The notes under the pieces are model-generated. The model saw nothing but the letters and a program-made list of their open reading frames with translations, had not been told where the DNA came from and ran no database searches. DNA of 64,000 nt. It comes from Pedobacter nutrimenti (lineage in GTDB: Bacteria; Bacteroidota; Bacteroidia; Sphingobacteriales; Sphingobacteriaceae). Of the stretch, positions 9,494 through 18,509 are shown piece by piece (the stretch's first letter is position 1; every line of letters starts with the position of its first letter). Where the stretch lies: positions 868,001 through 932,000 of the forward strand of contig NZ_QKLU01000001.1 of NCBI RefSeq assembly GCF_003208655.1, written 5' to 3'. The position numbers and the translations under genes were made by a program.

Positions 9494-11404
9494 TTACAAA
9501 TTATCCATAAATTCCCAAGCACTGAAATAAGCCCCCTGCTTTTCCGCATAGTCCATAAAACCGGCATAAAATTCCGACCGCGATAAAGTCGCACTGTCTC
9601 CAATTACCACCAGCTTTTTCTTTGCCCTGGTCATGGCCACATTCATTCGCCTGATGTCCGAGAGAAAACCGATACTCCCCTGGGGGTTACTCCGGGTTAA
9701 ACTGATGTACACCAGGTCTTTTTCCTGGCCCTGGAAACTGTCTATGGTATTGATACTGATCTGCTGCGAAAAGGCCATAAGGTCGGAGTGTTCTTTGAGC
9801 TTTTCTTTCAAAAAAGCGACCTGTTCTTTATAAGGAGAAATGATGGCCACTGAAGGAAATTCTTCTGCGGGGAAATGCAATGGAAAAACCTTACTGAAAC
9901 TGCTCAGGTTTCCCAGCAAAAAGAATGCTTCTTCCGGATTGACCAGGCTTGTTCCGGCGGCTTGTTCTTCAAAAGAACAACCTGCAGTATCGATAAATAG
10001 CAAAGGGGCATCGTCTTTAAACAGCAGGTGCCCGGCCACTGCCTGGTTTGCTTTTAAGCGGTTCTGATAAAAAACAGCCGAGGAATAGCCCATAATGGCC
10101 TGGTTCATCCGGTACTGCTCCTCCAGAAGCACCACCGCCTGGGGATATAATCCGGCACATTTTTCCAGCAAAGTCAGGTTCAGCCCTTCTTTTGCAGCGG
10201 AATCGGATTTTAAGGTTGGGGGCAGCTGGCAGTGGTCTCCTGCCAATACCAGTTTCCTGGCTTTAAGTATAGGAATCCAGCAGGCCGGTTCCAGGGCCTG
10301 TCCGGCTTCATCGATCACCACGGTATGAAACTCAAGTCCCTTAACGGTATAATGGTTGGCCCCAACCAATGTCGCAGTAATCACCTGCGCTCCAGAGAGG
10401 ACCTGCTGGGTTACATATTGTTCTGTACGTTCTGCTTCTTTCAGGATTTTATGGGCTTCATCAAAAAGCGCCTTTCTTTGCTCCTTTTCTGCCTTTCCAA
10501 AATTTCTTTTGTATTTATGGGCCATGTTACGGAACTCATTCGCCTGCTTTTTAAGGTTCCGGACTTCCTTCATGTTTTTGTGTTCCGCAATCCGTCCGTC
10601 CAGGGTCAAAGAAAGCAGGTGCTGGGAAACCCGTACCGGATTCCCAATACGGACCACATTCATCTCCTGTTCCGCCAGTTTTTCACTCAGCAGGTCAACA
10701 GCTGTATTGCTTGGGGCAACCACCAGTATGGGTTTAGCTTCCTGCGCATACAAAGCTTTAATGGCCTGTACCAGGGTCGTTGTTTTTCCAGTCCCGGGTG
10801 GCCCGTGTACAATGGCCAGCTCCCTGGCCCCCAGGATTTTTTCTACAGCGCTTTGCTGAACAGCATTTAAGCCCGAGGTTTTTACTGGTGTTTTAGGAAG
10901 ATCAAAAACAGGTGCCCTTAGCCCGCAAAGTGTCTGGACCAGGGGCCAGGAAACACTTTTTTCGGTGAGCGCTCCGGCTGTTTTCAGCGCGTTCTTCATC
11001 TCGGCATAGCTGTTGTTGTCAAACAACAGGTCTACACCCAGTTTTCCGTCACTGGCCCAGTCTGGCAGTTCATCTGTTTTTAATGTGATTTTCATCCGGT
11101 TGCCCACCTGGAAACTGACCAGTCCTTCCAGCCGGTCCTGTCCGGGATGATGATTGGAAAACAAAGCGGCGGAGGCTCCAAAGCGGAATTGGTGCGACAA
11201 GTCCTGATGGGTGGTTCTTTCCAGCTCCACGCTCAGGTAATCTCCCCTGCCCATTTCACTCCCTCTTATGGCCACCGGGTACCAGCAAAGGCCTTCCTGT
11301 CGCCGCTGGGCTGCAGAATGATGCGCTGTCTGCTGCTGATAGGCTTTAAAGTCTTCGGCTTCCTCCATTTTCAACAAATGAAGCAGCTTTTCAAAATATT
11401 CCAT
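9494..11404 (-). CDS. UPF1/IGHMBP2-like superfamily 1 helicase
   Basis: ATP-dependent DNA or RNA helicase of 636 residues. After a ~170-residue N-terminal OB-like region comes Walker A HGPPGTGKTTT (201-208), Walker B as VVIDEAGQALEP, motif III LAGDHCQLPPT, motif IV-like EQYRMNQAIM, and motifs V-VI as TIDSFQGQEKD and RRMNVAMTRAKKKL. This is the full motif order of Upf1-like SF1B helicases. It lies 8 bp after the DUF3037 gene and is likely co-transcribed with it and the HipA-like kinase gene. Cytoplasmic; the biological substrate is not evident. Confidence 0.92.
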   Translation of the reverse strand: MEYFEKLLHLLKMEEAEDFKAYQQQTAHHSAAQRRQEGLCWYPVAIRGSEMGRGDYLSVELERTTHQDLSHQFRFGASAALFSNHHPGQDRLEGLVSFQVGNRMKITLKTDELPDWASDGKLGVDLLFDNNSYAEMKNALKTAGALTEKSVSWPLVQTLCGLRAPVFDLPKTPVKTSGLNAVQQSAVEKILGARELAIVHGPPGTGKTTTLVQAIKALYAQEAKPILVVAPSNTAVDLLSEKLAEQEMNVVRIGNPVRVSQHLLSLTLDGRIAEHKNMKEVRNLKKQANEFRNMAHKYKRNFGKAEKEQRKALFDEAHKILKEAERTEQYVTQQVLSGAQVITATLVGANHYTVKGLEFHTVVIDEAGQALEPACWIPILKARKLVLAGDHCQLPPTLKSDSAAKEGLNLTLLEKCAGLYPQAVVLLEEQYRMNQAIMGYSSAVFYQNRLKANQAVAGHLLFKDDAPLLFIDTAGCSFEEQAAGTSLVNPEEAFFLLGNLSSFSKVFPLHFPAEEFPSVAIISPYKEQVAFLKEKLKEHSDLMAFSQQISINTIDSFQGQEKDLVYISLTRSNPQGSIGFLSDIRRMNVAMTRAKKKLVVIGDSATLSRSEFYAGFMDYAEKQGAYFSAWEFMDNL

Positions 11405-11412
11405 GCCCGATG

Positions 11413-11796
11413 TTAAAGAACCAGTGTCTGATGTAATTTTTCCAGGGTTTTCAGGGGATCACTGCTGAATCCGGGATGAACTTTAGAGGCCTGCACAATG
11501 GTGCTGCGTGTGGCCGTGAGCCATCTAAAACGCGAAGGCATATCCAGTAAACCAATCGGACCGCTGTCTTTCCCGCCTTTACAAATGCGCTGCAGGGCAT
11601 CCAGATGCTCCCGGAGTTCCTGTTGATCCAGCCCTGGGCATAAGGCCTGCAAACGGGCCTGGTCCAGGTGGACCCTGCTTTCCAGAAAACGCTGTTTGGC
11701 ACAAAATAAAATAACCCCAACGTTCAGGAATTCTTCGCGTTCTACCCTTGGTACAATGCGAAGCACAGCATACTCATATAAGTTTTTCTCTTGCAT
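11413..11796 (-). CDS. DUF3037 family protein
   Basis: A 127-residue cytoplasmic protein. EYAVLRIVPRVEREEFLNVGVILFC at the N-terminus is the hallmark of DUF3037 (here positions about 7-31), ending in a helical C-terminal half. Its start overlaps the end of the HipA-like kinase gene by 23 bp, implying translational coupling. The pairing of DUF3037 with a HipA-like kinase recurs in bacteria as far as I recall; function unknown. Confidence 0.85.
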   Translation of the reverse strand: MQEKNLYEYAVLRIVPRVEREEFLNVGVILFCAKQRFLESRVHLDQARLQALCPGLDQQELREHLDALQRICKGGKDSGPIGLLDMPSRFRWLTATRSTIVQASKVHPGFSSDPLKTLEKLHQTLVL

Positions 11797-12571
11797 CCTG
11801 TGCTTCTTTTACAAAAATAGCTGAATAGGCGAGCCTTGAAATTAAAAATTCTGCATAGGCCTGCCGGTGTGCTGCTGTGGTTTCAAAAGGAGAATCACCA
11901 CAAAGCCAGTTTTCTGGAATCAGGTTCACAATGGCATGGATCAGATCGGGCTTCAGGATGTTTTTAAACCTTTCCTGTACAGCTTCCATTTCTGAAGCTT
12001 GCGGTAATAAAACGTGATCCTTAATCAAAACAAACGGTTTTTTGGCCTGGTCTTCCCAGTTTTGCCAGGAATGGTGAAAATAAAGGGAAGCGCCATGGTC
12101 AATAAGCCACAGTTCTTTATGCCACATGAGCATATTGGTGTTGCGCGCTGTCCGGTCCATATTCATCAGCAGGGCATCCAGCCAGACAATTTCAGAAGCC
12201 AGAACCGGGTCTGCCTGGTTGACATTAGGGTCAAAAGTAACCGCCCCTGAAAGGTAATGAAGGGCCAGATTCAACCCTGTGCTTGCTTTAAGGAGGTCCT
12301 GAATTTCTTCATCGGGTTCTGTGCGGCCAAAGGCCTCATCGAGTTCTGCAAAAACCAGTTCGGGTACCCTAAAACCCAGGGCACGGGCCAGCTCGCCACC
12401 AATCAGCTCTGCAATCAGTGCCCTTGGGCCCTGACCTGCTCCCCTGAATTTAAGCACATATAAAAATTCGTCATCTGCCTCGGCAATGGCCGGCATCGAT
12501 CCTCCTTCCCGCAAAGGCGTCACATAACGGATCACATTTACGGTCCGGAGCTGGGCTGGATTTACATACAT
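11774..12571 (-). CDS. HipA-like kinase domain protein
   Basis: A 265-residue protein with the HipA-type protein kinase core but without the HipA N-terminal subdomain. Visible active-site elements are the ATP-binding lysine in LYVLKF (K41), a glutamate-bearing helix (AELIGGELA, from 54), the catalytic loop MNMDRTARNTNML (D139, N144) and the metal-binding LIDHGAS (D158). The shape fits the short HipA_2 type found next to DUF3037, which follows immediately. No HipB-type antitoxin precedes it. First gene of a four-gene unit; 55 bp separates it from the divergent GNAT gene. Confidence 0.8.
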   Translation of the reverse strand: MYVNPAQLRTVNVIRYVTPLREGGSMPAIAEADDEFLYVLKFRGAGQGPRALIAELIGGELARALGFRVPELVFAELDEAFGRTEPDEEIQDLLKASTGLNLALHYLSGAVTFDPNVNQADPVLASEIVWLDALLMNMDRTARNTNMLMWHKELWLIDHGASLYFHHSWQNWEDQAKKPFVLIKDHVLLPQASEMEAVQERFKNILKPDLIHAIVNLIPENWLCGDSPFETTAAHRQAYAEFLISRLAYSAIFVKEAQDAREKLI

Positions 12572-12626
12572 AATGTTTCAAATTTAAGATTTAGTTTCGT
12601 TTCTTTAACCATCCTATTGAACTGTT

Positions 12627-13127
12627 ATGCAAAACCCCCTCTATACTGAAAGACTCCGCATTGAAGATTTAAGCCTTGCTGATGCCCCATTTATTTATGA
12701 ATTACTGAATTCCCCGGGCTGGCTCCGTTTTATCGGGAACCGAAACATCAACAACCAGCAGCAAGCAGAAGCTTATATTCAAAAAATACTGGACAACCCG
12801 GCTTCACAGTACTGGGTGGTGAAGCTTTCCGATAGTAATACGGCTATTGGGGCAGTGACCTTTATCCAAAGAGATTATCTGGAGCACAGGGACATCGGCT
12901 TTGCCTTTCTGCCCGCCTATGCCAAAAAGGGCTATGCTTACGAAGCTTCCAAAAGGGTCCTGGATGAACTTGAAAAAGACCCGTCCAACACCACCATTCT
13001 GGCCACGGTAAATCCGGATAACCTGGATTCTATAGGGCTGCTCGGGAAACTGGGCTTAAAGAAGAAAGCCGAAATTGTGGTGGAAGACAAGACCTTACTG
13101 CTGTTTTCCAAACAGAGGAACAGCTGA
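12627..13127 (+). CDS. GNAT N-acetyltransferase, RimJ/RimL type
   Basis: Acetyl-CoA-dependent acetyltransferase of 166 residues. TERLRIEDLSLADAPFIYEL is the typical RimJ/RimL opening; IGAVTFIQRD, DIGFAFLPAYAKKGYAYEA (acetyl-CoA loop) and TVNPDNLDSIGLLGKLGLKK follow in the family order. The substrate may be a ribosomal protein N-terminus, an antibiotic or a metabolite; the sequence does not say. Confidence 0.88.
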   Translation: MQNPLYTERLRIEDLSLADAPFIYELLNSPGWLRFIGNRNINNQQQAEAYIQKILDNPASQYWVVKLSDSNTAIGAVTFIQRDYLEHRDIGFAFLPAYAKKGYAYEASKRVLDELEKDPSNTTILATVNPDNLDSIGLLGKLGLKKKAEIVVEDKTLLLFSKQRNS

Positions 13128-13139
13128 GGCAGGAAATAA

Positions 13140-13180
13140 GACAGCGCAGCAGGGCTGGCAAAAGTACCCTGCTGTCTGTC
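13140..13180. terminator. Hairpin between convergent genes
   Basis: GACAGCGCAGCAGGG (13140-13154) pairs with CCCTGCTGTCTGTC (13167-13180), with a small bulge and a 12-nt loop. It lies between the stop of the GNAT gene and the stop of the convergent serine hydrolase gene, so it may serve both. There is no long T run. Confidence 0.55.
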
Positions 13181-13208
13181 TGGTGGAAACATTGGTGTGT
13201 GTGTAAAA

Positions 13209-14378
13209 TTAAATGTCCAGCAAATCGCCCAACAGTTTGTTCAGTTCGGCACGTATCTTTTCAGATTGCAGATTATCCTCAGCAGATTGGTAGTTAAATA
13301 AAATAACGACCCCTCTTTTTTTCTCTGGAACAACATACATATAAGAACCATAACCAATCATATTGCCGTTATAACCATACAAATGTGCTCCGGAAGAAAG
13401 TGGTATGGATTCCAGGAAAAGACCATGACGGGCATTGGCCAATGGAAATGGTATTTTTTTCATTTCATCCAACGATTTTCCTGAAATTACCTGTGTCCCG
13501 GCCATACGTCCATTGTTCAGCAAAAGCTGGGAAAATCTGGCCAGATCTGTGGCTGTCCCATGCAAACCACCACTGGCATAATCGGCAATACTAAAAATAC
13601 CGGTCTGCGTATAATCGAGATAATGTCCGTAAGCCAGGCGCCCGGCAGGAAAATCACGAAGGTGCCAGTATAGGTTTTCCTTTCCCAGGGCATTAAAAAG
13701 CAGTTTTGAGGAAAACTGATCAAAACTGGTCTTTGCAATACATTCTATAACGTAAGCAGCTAAAGAGGCCCCAGTATTGGTATAAATGTACGCTGTCCCA
13801 GGCTCTGCATCTGAAAATGTACCTGTATTGTAGTATTTACCATTTTTATGAATAAAGGAAGAAACAAAACCCGCCAGGTCCAGGGGGTGGTCTGCACCTG
13901 AAATCATGAAATCAAATGTATTTCCATAAATACGATCGGTAATCCCAGAGGTATGGCTGAGCAAATGCCGCATGGTGATTTTGTAGGTGGCGCAATGCGG
14001 ATTTACAATTTCAAAGGGCAGGTAGTCGTTGATGTTTTTGTCCAGGTCCAGCCTGCCTTCCTCCACCAGCCGCATGGCACTTAGGGCTATCATGGGTTTG
14101 GCGATAGAAGCCAGCTTAAAAATGGTGTTTTCATTCACTTTGACTTTTTCCTGCAACCTGGCAAAGCCACCTTCCCGGTGCCAGATGATTTTGTCCTGAT
14201 CGGTTAGGGCCACAGCCATACCGGGTACCTTCAGTTCATTCAGGATAAAGTCCATACGTTTTTCGACCTTTTCCATGTTCAGTTTGTTTTCCGCCGGTGG
14301 CACTGTTGTTTTGTCTTTTTTGCAGGAAAAAAGAACCAGTACAGGAATTAAAATTTTAAAAATGCTTTTCTGTCTCAT
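13209..14378 (-). CDS. Serine hydrolase lipoprotein, class C beta-lactamase/DD-peptidase family
   Basis: A 389-residue penicillin-binding-type serine hydrolase. The lipobox VLFSC puts the lipidated cysteine at residue 19. The nucleophile motif is S91-I-A-K94 (FKLASIAKPM), the second motif Y199-T-N201 (AYIYTNTGAS), and GYGSYMYVVPEKK near the C-terminus sits where the KTG-like strand is expected. Members hydrolyse peptides, esters or amides; many are not lactamases. Likely periplasmic and membrane anchored. Divergent from the LytS kinase gene. Confidence 0.87.
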   Translation of the reverse strand: MRQKSIFKILIPVLVLFSCKKDKTTVPPAENKLNMEKVEKRMDFILNELKVPGMAVALTDQDKIIWHREGGFARLQEKVKVNENTIFKLASIAKPMIALSAMRLVEEGRLDLDKNINDYLPFEIVNPHCATYKITMRHLLSHTSGITDRIYGNTFDFMISGADHPLDLAGFVSSFIHKNGKYYNTGTFSDAEPGTAYIYTNTGASLAAYVIECIAKTSFDQFSSKLLFNALGKENLYWHLRDFPAGRLAYGHYLDYTQTGIFSIADYASGGLHGTATDLARFSQLLLNNGRMAGTQVISGKSLDEMKKIPFPLANARHGLFLESIPLSSGAHLYGYNGNMIGYGSYMYVVPEKKRGVVILFNYQSAEDNLQSEKIRAELNKLLGDLLDI

Positions 14379-14655
14379 TTATTATTGTTCATTGGTGTGT
14401 TTATGCTGCAAAGAAATCCCATTCAAATCAGTTCCCGGAAAATTTTAGAGCAACGTCATCGCCTGCAGCACCAGTATGCTTTTGGAAAGCACTAAGCTGC
14501 CATCTGCGGTTTTTAACCCCTGATGAATCTTTTGTAGTTGTATTCAGACTTCTTATAGGTCAAATAGAGCCTTTTGTATAGTATTTTGACTGAACATTAA
14601 GACAATGCCTTATTTTTAAACCGTTTTAATCTCTTCACCTTAAAAAGAAAAAACG

Positions 14656-15708
14656 ATGAGCAGTATACCCCTGCAGGCCGAAAAAATACAGGAAGAAAAT
14701 CTTTTACTACGGGCGCTTTGCAGCCCCGGTTTCCGGTGGCTCCGTCATTTATTGCCTTTGCTGATCTTGGCCTCCATTATACATACCCCAGAGTTCAAGG
14801 CCGAATGGCAACCCTTTATCCAGGTCATTGCCCTGATTTACATGCTGATTATCCCTTACCTGAACATGTACGTGCTCATCCCCAGACTACTGCTCAGGGC
14901 CAGGTACTTTAGCTATGGAATAGCGGCCTTTTGCTCCATGCTGGCCTGCTATATCTTACTGCGCCTTTCCGAGCCTGTACTTTCACCTTTTCTTTTAAAG
15001 GAAAAGGCCTTTTCAGCCTATAATTTTTCGGATGTCCTCACCTTTTTTGTGTTCCTTGCTATTCTATTATTTGCTTCCACCGCCATTAAACTTTTACAGC
15101 ACTGGGTCATGATTACGCATTACAATGCCATTTTGCGTAACCTTTCCCTGCAAGCGGAACTCGACAGCCTTAAAAAACAACTTTCCCCTCATTTTTTGTT
15201 CAATACCTTAAACAACCTGGATGTATTGATTTATACCGATCAGCATAAGGCTTCAACACTGGTCCATAAATTTTCTGATCTGCTCCGGTACCAGCTCTAT
15301 GCCAGCAATGATGGCCTGGTGAACCTGGGAAAAGAAATTGATTTTATCCGTGACTTCCTTTACCTGGAATGTATCCGCCGGGATGCTTTGGAAATTAATA
15401 TGCAGATCGGGGCTTTTAGAGAAAATACAAAAGTCCATGCCTTGCTTTTTCTTCCCTTTATAGAAAACGCGGTCAAGCACAACAATTATGCTGGAGCGCC
15501 CACCATCAGCCTAAACCTCTATGAAGAAGAAGGAAAACTCTATTTTAGCTGCAAAAATACTTTTCGGCCCTTGACTTATGTACTGGAAGGCGGCACAGGG
15601 CTGAAAAATATCCAAAGGAGATTGAAATTGCTTTATCCGCACAGGCATCAACTTTCTCTACATCAAAATGATGCCGAATATGAAGTACAATTAATTTTAC
15701 AATTATGA
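14656..15708 (+). CDS. LytS-type sensor histidine kinase
   Basis: A 350-residue membrane kinase with four N-terminal membrane helices (roughly residues 30-155), no extracellular sensor domain, then the His_kinase box LSPHFLFNTLNNL with phospho-acceptor H179, and a degenerate HATPase with FIENAVKH and GTGLKNIQRR. Its stop overlaps the ATG of the LytTR regulator gene (ATGA), so the two are co-translated. It is clearly paralogous to the kinase at 50187-51257 (shared NMYVLIPRLL and surroundings). Confidence 0.93.
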   Translation: MSSIPLQAEKIQEENLLLRALCSPGFRWLRHLLPLLILASIIHTPEFKAEWQPFIQVIALIYMLIIPYLNMYVLIPRLLLRARYFSYGIAAFCSMLACYILLRLSEPVLSPFLLKEKAFSAYNFSDVLTFFVFLAILLFASTAIKLLQHWVMITHYNAILRNLSLQAELDSLKKQLSPHFLFNTLNNLDVLIYTDQHKASTLVHKFSDLLRYQLYASNDGLVNLGKEIDFIRDFLYLECIRRDALEINMQIGAFRENTKVHALLFLPFIENAVKHNNYAGAPTISLNLYEEEGKLYFSCKNTFRPLTYVLEGGTGLKNIQRRLKLLYPHRHQLSLHQNDAEYEVQLILQL

Positions 15709-16430
15709 ACTGTATTGTAATAGATGATGAACCTCTGGCCAGGGAAAAATTAAAATTCCTGATCGGACAGGATGTCAGCCTGAACCTCTGCGGTTGCTTT
15801 GGAAGTCCGGCATTGGTTCAGGAATTTCTGGAAATCAATGCCATTGAGCTTGTTTTTCTGGACATACAAATGCCTGGTTACAATGGTTTGGATTTTGCCA
15901 GGATACTAGGGCCAGACGTGATGATCATTTTTACCACTGCTTACTCCGAATATGCGACCGAAAGTTATACGGTCCATGCCATAGATTATCTATTAAAGCC
16001 CATTCACCCGGACCGTTTCGGTCAGGCTGTACTCCGCGCAAAAAAAAATGCAGAGCTGTTGAGCATGCAAAAAACACAGCTTCAACAAATGCTGGGTACG
16101 CCCACTGACCATATTTTTGTAAAACATGAAAAAAGATTTCATAAACTGATTTTCGCAGACTGCCTGTACATTGAGGGCCTGAAGGATTATTCACTGGTTT
16201 ACCTGAAAACGCAGCGGTTGATCGTTAACATGAACCTCAAAGCCCTGCACGAGCAGCTCCCGGCAGATCTTTTTGTCCGGATCAGTAAATCTTATGTGGT
16301 CAATGTAAGTCACATCAGCAGCGCAGACCACCAGGACGTCAGGATCGGGGAACAACAACTGATGATCGGCAATGCTTACCGTGCAAATCTGTTCAGCACC
16401 ATTATCAGGGTACTGCCACAAAAGAAATAA
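15705..16430 (+). CDS. LytTR-family response regulator
   Basis: A 241-residue regulator with receiver domain (acidic pair D7/D8, phospho-acceptor D53 in VFLDIQMPG, K-containing YLLKPIHPDRF) and a C-terminal LytTR DNA-binding domain (about 135-240, with YIEGLKDYSLVYL and FVRISKSYVVNVSHI). Partner of the overlapping LytS kinase. The AraC gene starts 49 bp downstream on the same strand. Confidence 0.94.
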   Translation: MNCIVIDDEPLAREKLKFLIGQDVSLNLCGCFGSPALVQEFLEINAIELVFLDIQMPGYNGLDFARILGPDVMIIFTTAYSEYATESYTVHAIDYLLKPIHPDRFGQAVLRAKKNAELLSMQKTQLQQMLGTPTDHIFVKHEKRFHKLIFADCLYIEGLKDYSLVYLKTQRLIVNMNLKALHEQLPADLFVRISKSYVVNVSHISSADHQDVRIGEQQLMIGNAYRANLFSTIIRVLPQKK

Positions 16431-16479
16431 GCGGATCTTTATCTTCAAAATAACTATTTGAATTTTATAACTTTATAAA

Positions 16480-17388
16480 ATGAGTCATACCGAATCTGTT
16501 GCCGCTTTTTATCAGCGGGTCCCCCAGGCCAATGCATCCGGACTTTCCCTGAACAATGCAGGCGCAGGGCACATCAACGTTTTTACACGCAATTATTGTT
16601 ATCCCAAAACGCCTTACAGCCGCAGGGACTTTTATAAGGTTTCCCTGATTATTGGCACAGGAAAACTACATTACGCAGATAAATGGATTGATATTGACCG
16701 TCCGGCACTGCTTTTTTCCAATCCGGTCATTCCTTATTCCTGGGAAGTAACATCAGAGAAACAGGAAGGCTGGTTCTGTATTTTTACCGAAGCCTTTTTG
16801 CAGTCTACAGAACGGACAACAACTTTACAGGACTCCCCTTTGTTTAAAATTGGTGGTAACCCGGTCTTTTTTATTGACCAGCTGCAAGAGCAGGAGCTTG
16901 CTGCCCTCTTTAAAAAAATGATGCAGGAAATGGAATCTGCATACAGCCACAAATACGACTTGCTGCGCAATTACCTGCACCTGATTATCCATGAGGCCAT
17001 GAAAATGCAGCCTGCAGAGAATTTCCAGAAACATGCCAATGCTTCTTCCAGGATAACTTCTTTATTTATTGAACTGCTGGAAAGACAATTTCCGGTAGAT
17101 TCACCGGACAATGCCCTGCAGCTGAAAACGGCAAATGATTATGCCAAACGGCTTTCCGTCCATGCCAACCACCTGAACCGCTCTGTGAAGGAAGTCACCG
17201 GTAAAACCACCACCACCCTGATTTCCGAAAGGATTACCCGGGAAGCACAGGCCCTGCTGAGCCATACCGACTGGAATATTGCCCAGGTGGCTTACAGCCT
17301 TGGTTTTGAATATCCGGCTTATTTCAATAATTTCTTTAAAAAGCATACCGGCATTACCCCCGGGGATGCCAGGGCAGCGCTTGTTTGA
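16480..17388 (+). CDS. AraC-family transcriptional regulator
   Basis: A 302-residue regulator with an N-terminal cupin-like sensing domain (PALLFSNPVIPYSWEV region) and a C-terminal double HTH (about 195-300) ending NIAQVAYSLGFEYPAYFNNFFKKHTGITPGDARA. The likely target is the aldo/keto reductase gene 80 bp downstream on the same strand, a frequent pairing. It is a different subfamily from the three PchR-like AraC proteins elsewhere in the window. Confidence 0.92.
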   Translation: MSHTESVAAFYQRVPQANASGLSLNNAGAGHINVFTRNYCYPKTPYSRRDFYKVSLIIGTGKLHYADKWIDIDRPALLFSNPVIPYSWEVTSEKQEGWFCIFTEAFLQSTERTTTLQDSPLFKIGGNPVFFIDQLQEQELAALFKKMMQEMESAYSHKYDLLRNYLHLIIHEAMKMQPAENFQKHANASSRITSLFIELLERQFPVDSPDNALQLKTANDYAKRLSVHANHLNRSVKEVTGKTTTTLISERITREAQALLSHTDWNIAQVAYSLGFEYPAYFNNFFKKHTGITPGDARAALV

Positions 17389-17468
17389 TTATTATAATTA
17401 TTCGTTTGAATACTATAAAAAGATCCCGCTGGCGGACTATAATTTTGATCTGACAAAAAAAGAACATC

Positions 17469-18470
17469 ATGAATTATAGAAATTTAGGAACAACAACAGA
17501 AAAATTATCGTCTATCGGTTTAGGCTGTATGGGTATGAGTTTTGCCTATGGTCCTACCGATGATACAGAGAGTATTGCCACCTTGCATAAAGCACTGGAC
17601 CTGGGTATTAATTTCTGGGATACAGCAGATATGTATGGAAACGGGCTCAATGAAGAGTTGATCTCTAAAGTTCTGGTCCCCAACCGGGACAAGGTTTTTA
17701 TTGCCACTAAATTTGGTTTCCGCTTTAAAACAGACCAGGCTGGCCCAAGCAATTCGGCCAATACCTATTTTGACGGTTCACCGGCCTGGATTAAAATTGC
17801 AGTCGAAAACAGTTTAAAAAGGTTAAAAATAGATACCATAGACCTTTATTATGCCCACCGGATAGATCCAACTGTACCTGTTGAAGAGACCGTAGGTGCG
17901 ATGGCCGAACTGGTTAAAGAAGGCAAAGTCCGTTACCTTGGGCTCAGTGAAGCCTCTGCTGCTTCTTTGCGTAAAGCTCATGCGGTTCACCCCATTTCGG
18001 CCTTGCAAAGTGAGTATTCCCTGTTGACCAGGGAGGTGGAAACAGAAATTCTCGGCACCATCAGGGAACTTGGTATTTCCCTGGTCCCTTATTCTCCGCT
18101 AGCCAGGGGACTGGTCACCAATGCACTGGATGTGAGCCAGCTGGCAGAGAGTGACTTCAGAAAATCATTGCCCCGTTACAGCGGAAAGAACCTGGAGAAC
18201 AACCAATCTCTGTCCAAAGATTTTGCTGTGATGGCTGCCGATAAGCATTGTACACCCGCACAGCTGGCGCTGGCCTGGGTTTTGGCCCAGGGCAATGACC
18301 TGATCCCTATTCCGGGTACCAAAAAGAGAAAGTACCTGGAAGAAAATGCAGGGGCAGCGGAACTTCGTTTATCAGATGCAGAGCTCAAAAGTATAGACGC
18401 CCTACTTGCCCGCTACCCGGATACCGGAGCCCGCTACAACGAAGCCTCCCTTAAACTGGTGAACCATTAA
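17469..18470 (+). CDS. Aldo/keto reductase
   Basis: NADPH-dependent oxidoreductase of 333 residues. The catalytic tetrad is intact: D51 and Y56 (NFWDTADMYGNG), K81 (FIATKFGF) and H130 (YYAHRIDP). IPIPGTKKRKYLEENAGA is the usual cofactor-binding strand. It belongs to the AKR13/YajO-like group of 320-340 residues. Cytoplasmic. Probably controlled by the AraC gene just upstream. Confidence 0.93.
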   Translation: MNYRNLGTTTEKLSSIGLGCMGMSFAYGPTDDTESIATLHKALDLGINFWDTADMYGNGLNEELISKVLVPNRDKVFIATKFGFRFKTDQAGPSNSANTYFDGSPAWIKIAVENSLKRLKIDTIDLYYAHRIDPTVPVEETVGAMAELVKEGKVRYLGLSEASAASLRKAHAVHPISALQSEYSLLTREVETEILGTIRELGISLVPYSPLARGLVTNALDVSQLAESDFRKSLPRYSGKNLENNQSLSKDFAVMAADKHCTPAQLALAWVLAQGNDLIPIPGTKKRKYLEENAGAAELRLSDAELKSIDALLARYPDTGARYNEASLKLVNH

Positions 18471-18475
18471 AAATT

Positions 18476-18507
18476 TACAGCGGTTTGCCCCTGGGCAAAC
18501 CGCTGTA
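18476..18507. terminator. Bidirectional terminator between aldo/keto reductase and outer-membrane protein genes
   Basis: TACAGCGGTTTGCCC (18476-18490) and its exact complement (18493-18507) make a 15-bp stem, flanked by A-rich sequence on the left and T-rich on the right. It sits between two convergent stop codons. Confidence 0.88.
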
Positions 18508-18509
18508 GT

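Noticed and set aside
10232-10870. 212-residue forward frame inside the helicase gene
   Set aside because: Antisense shadow; the helicase motifs are continuous on the reverse strand and the shadow's composition is not protein-like.
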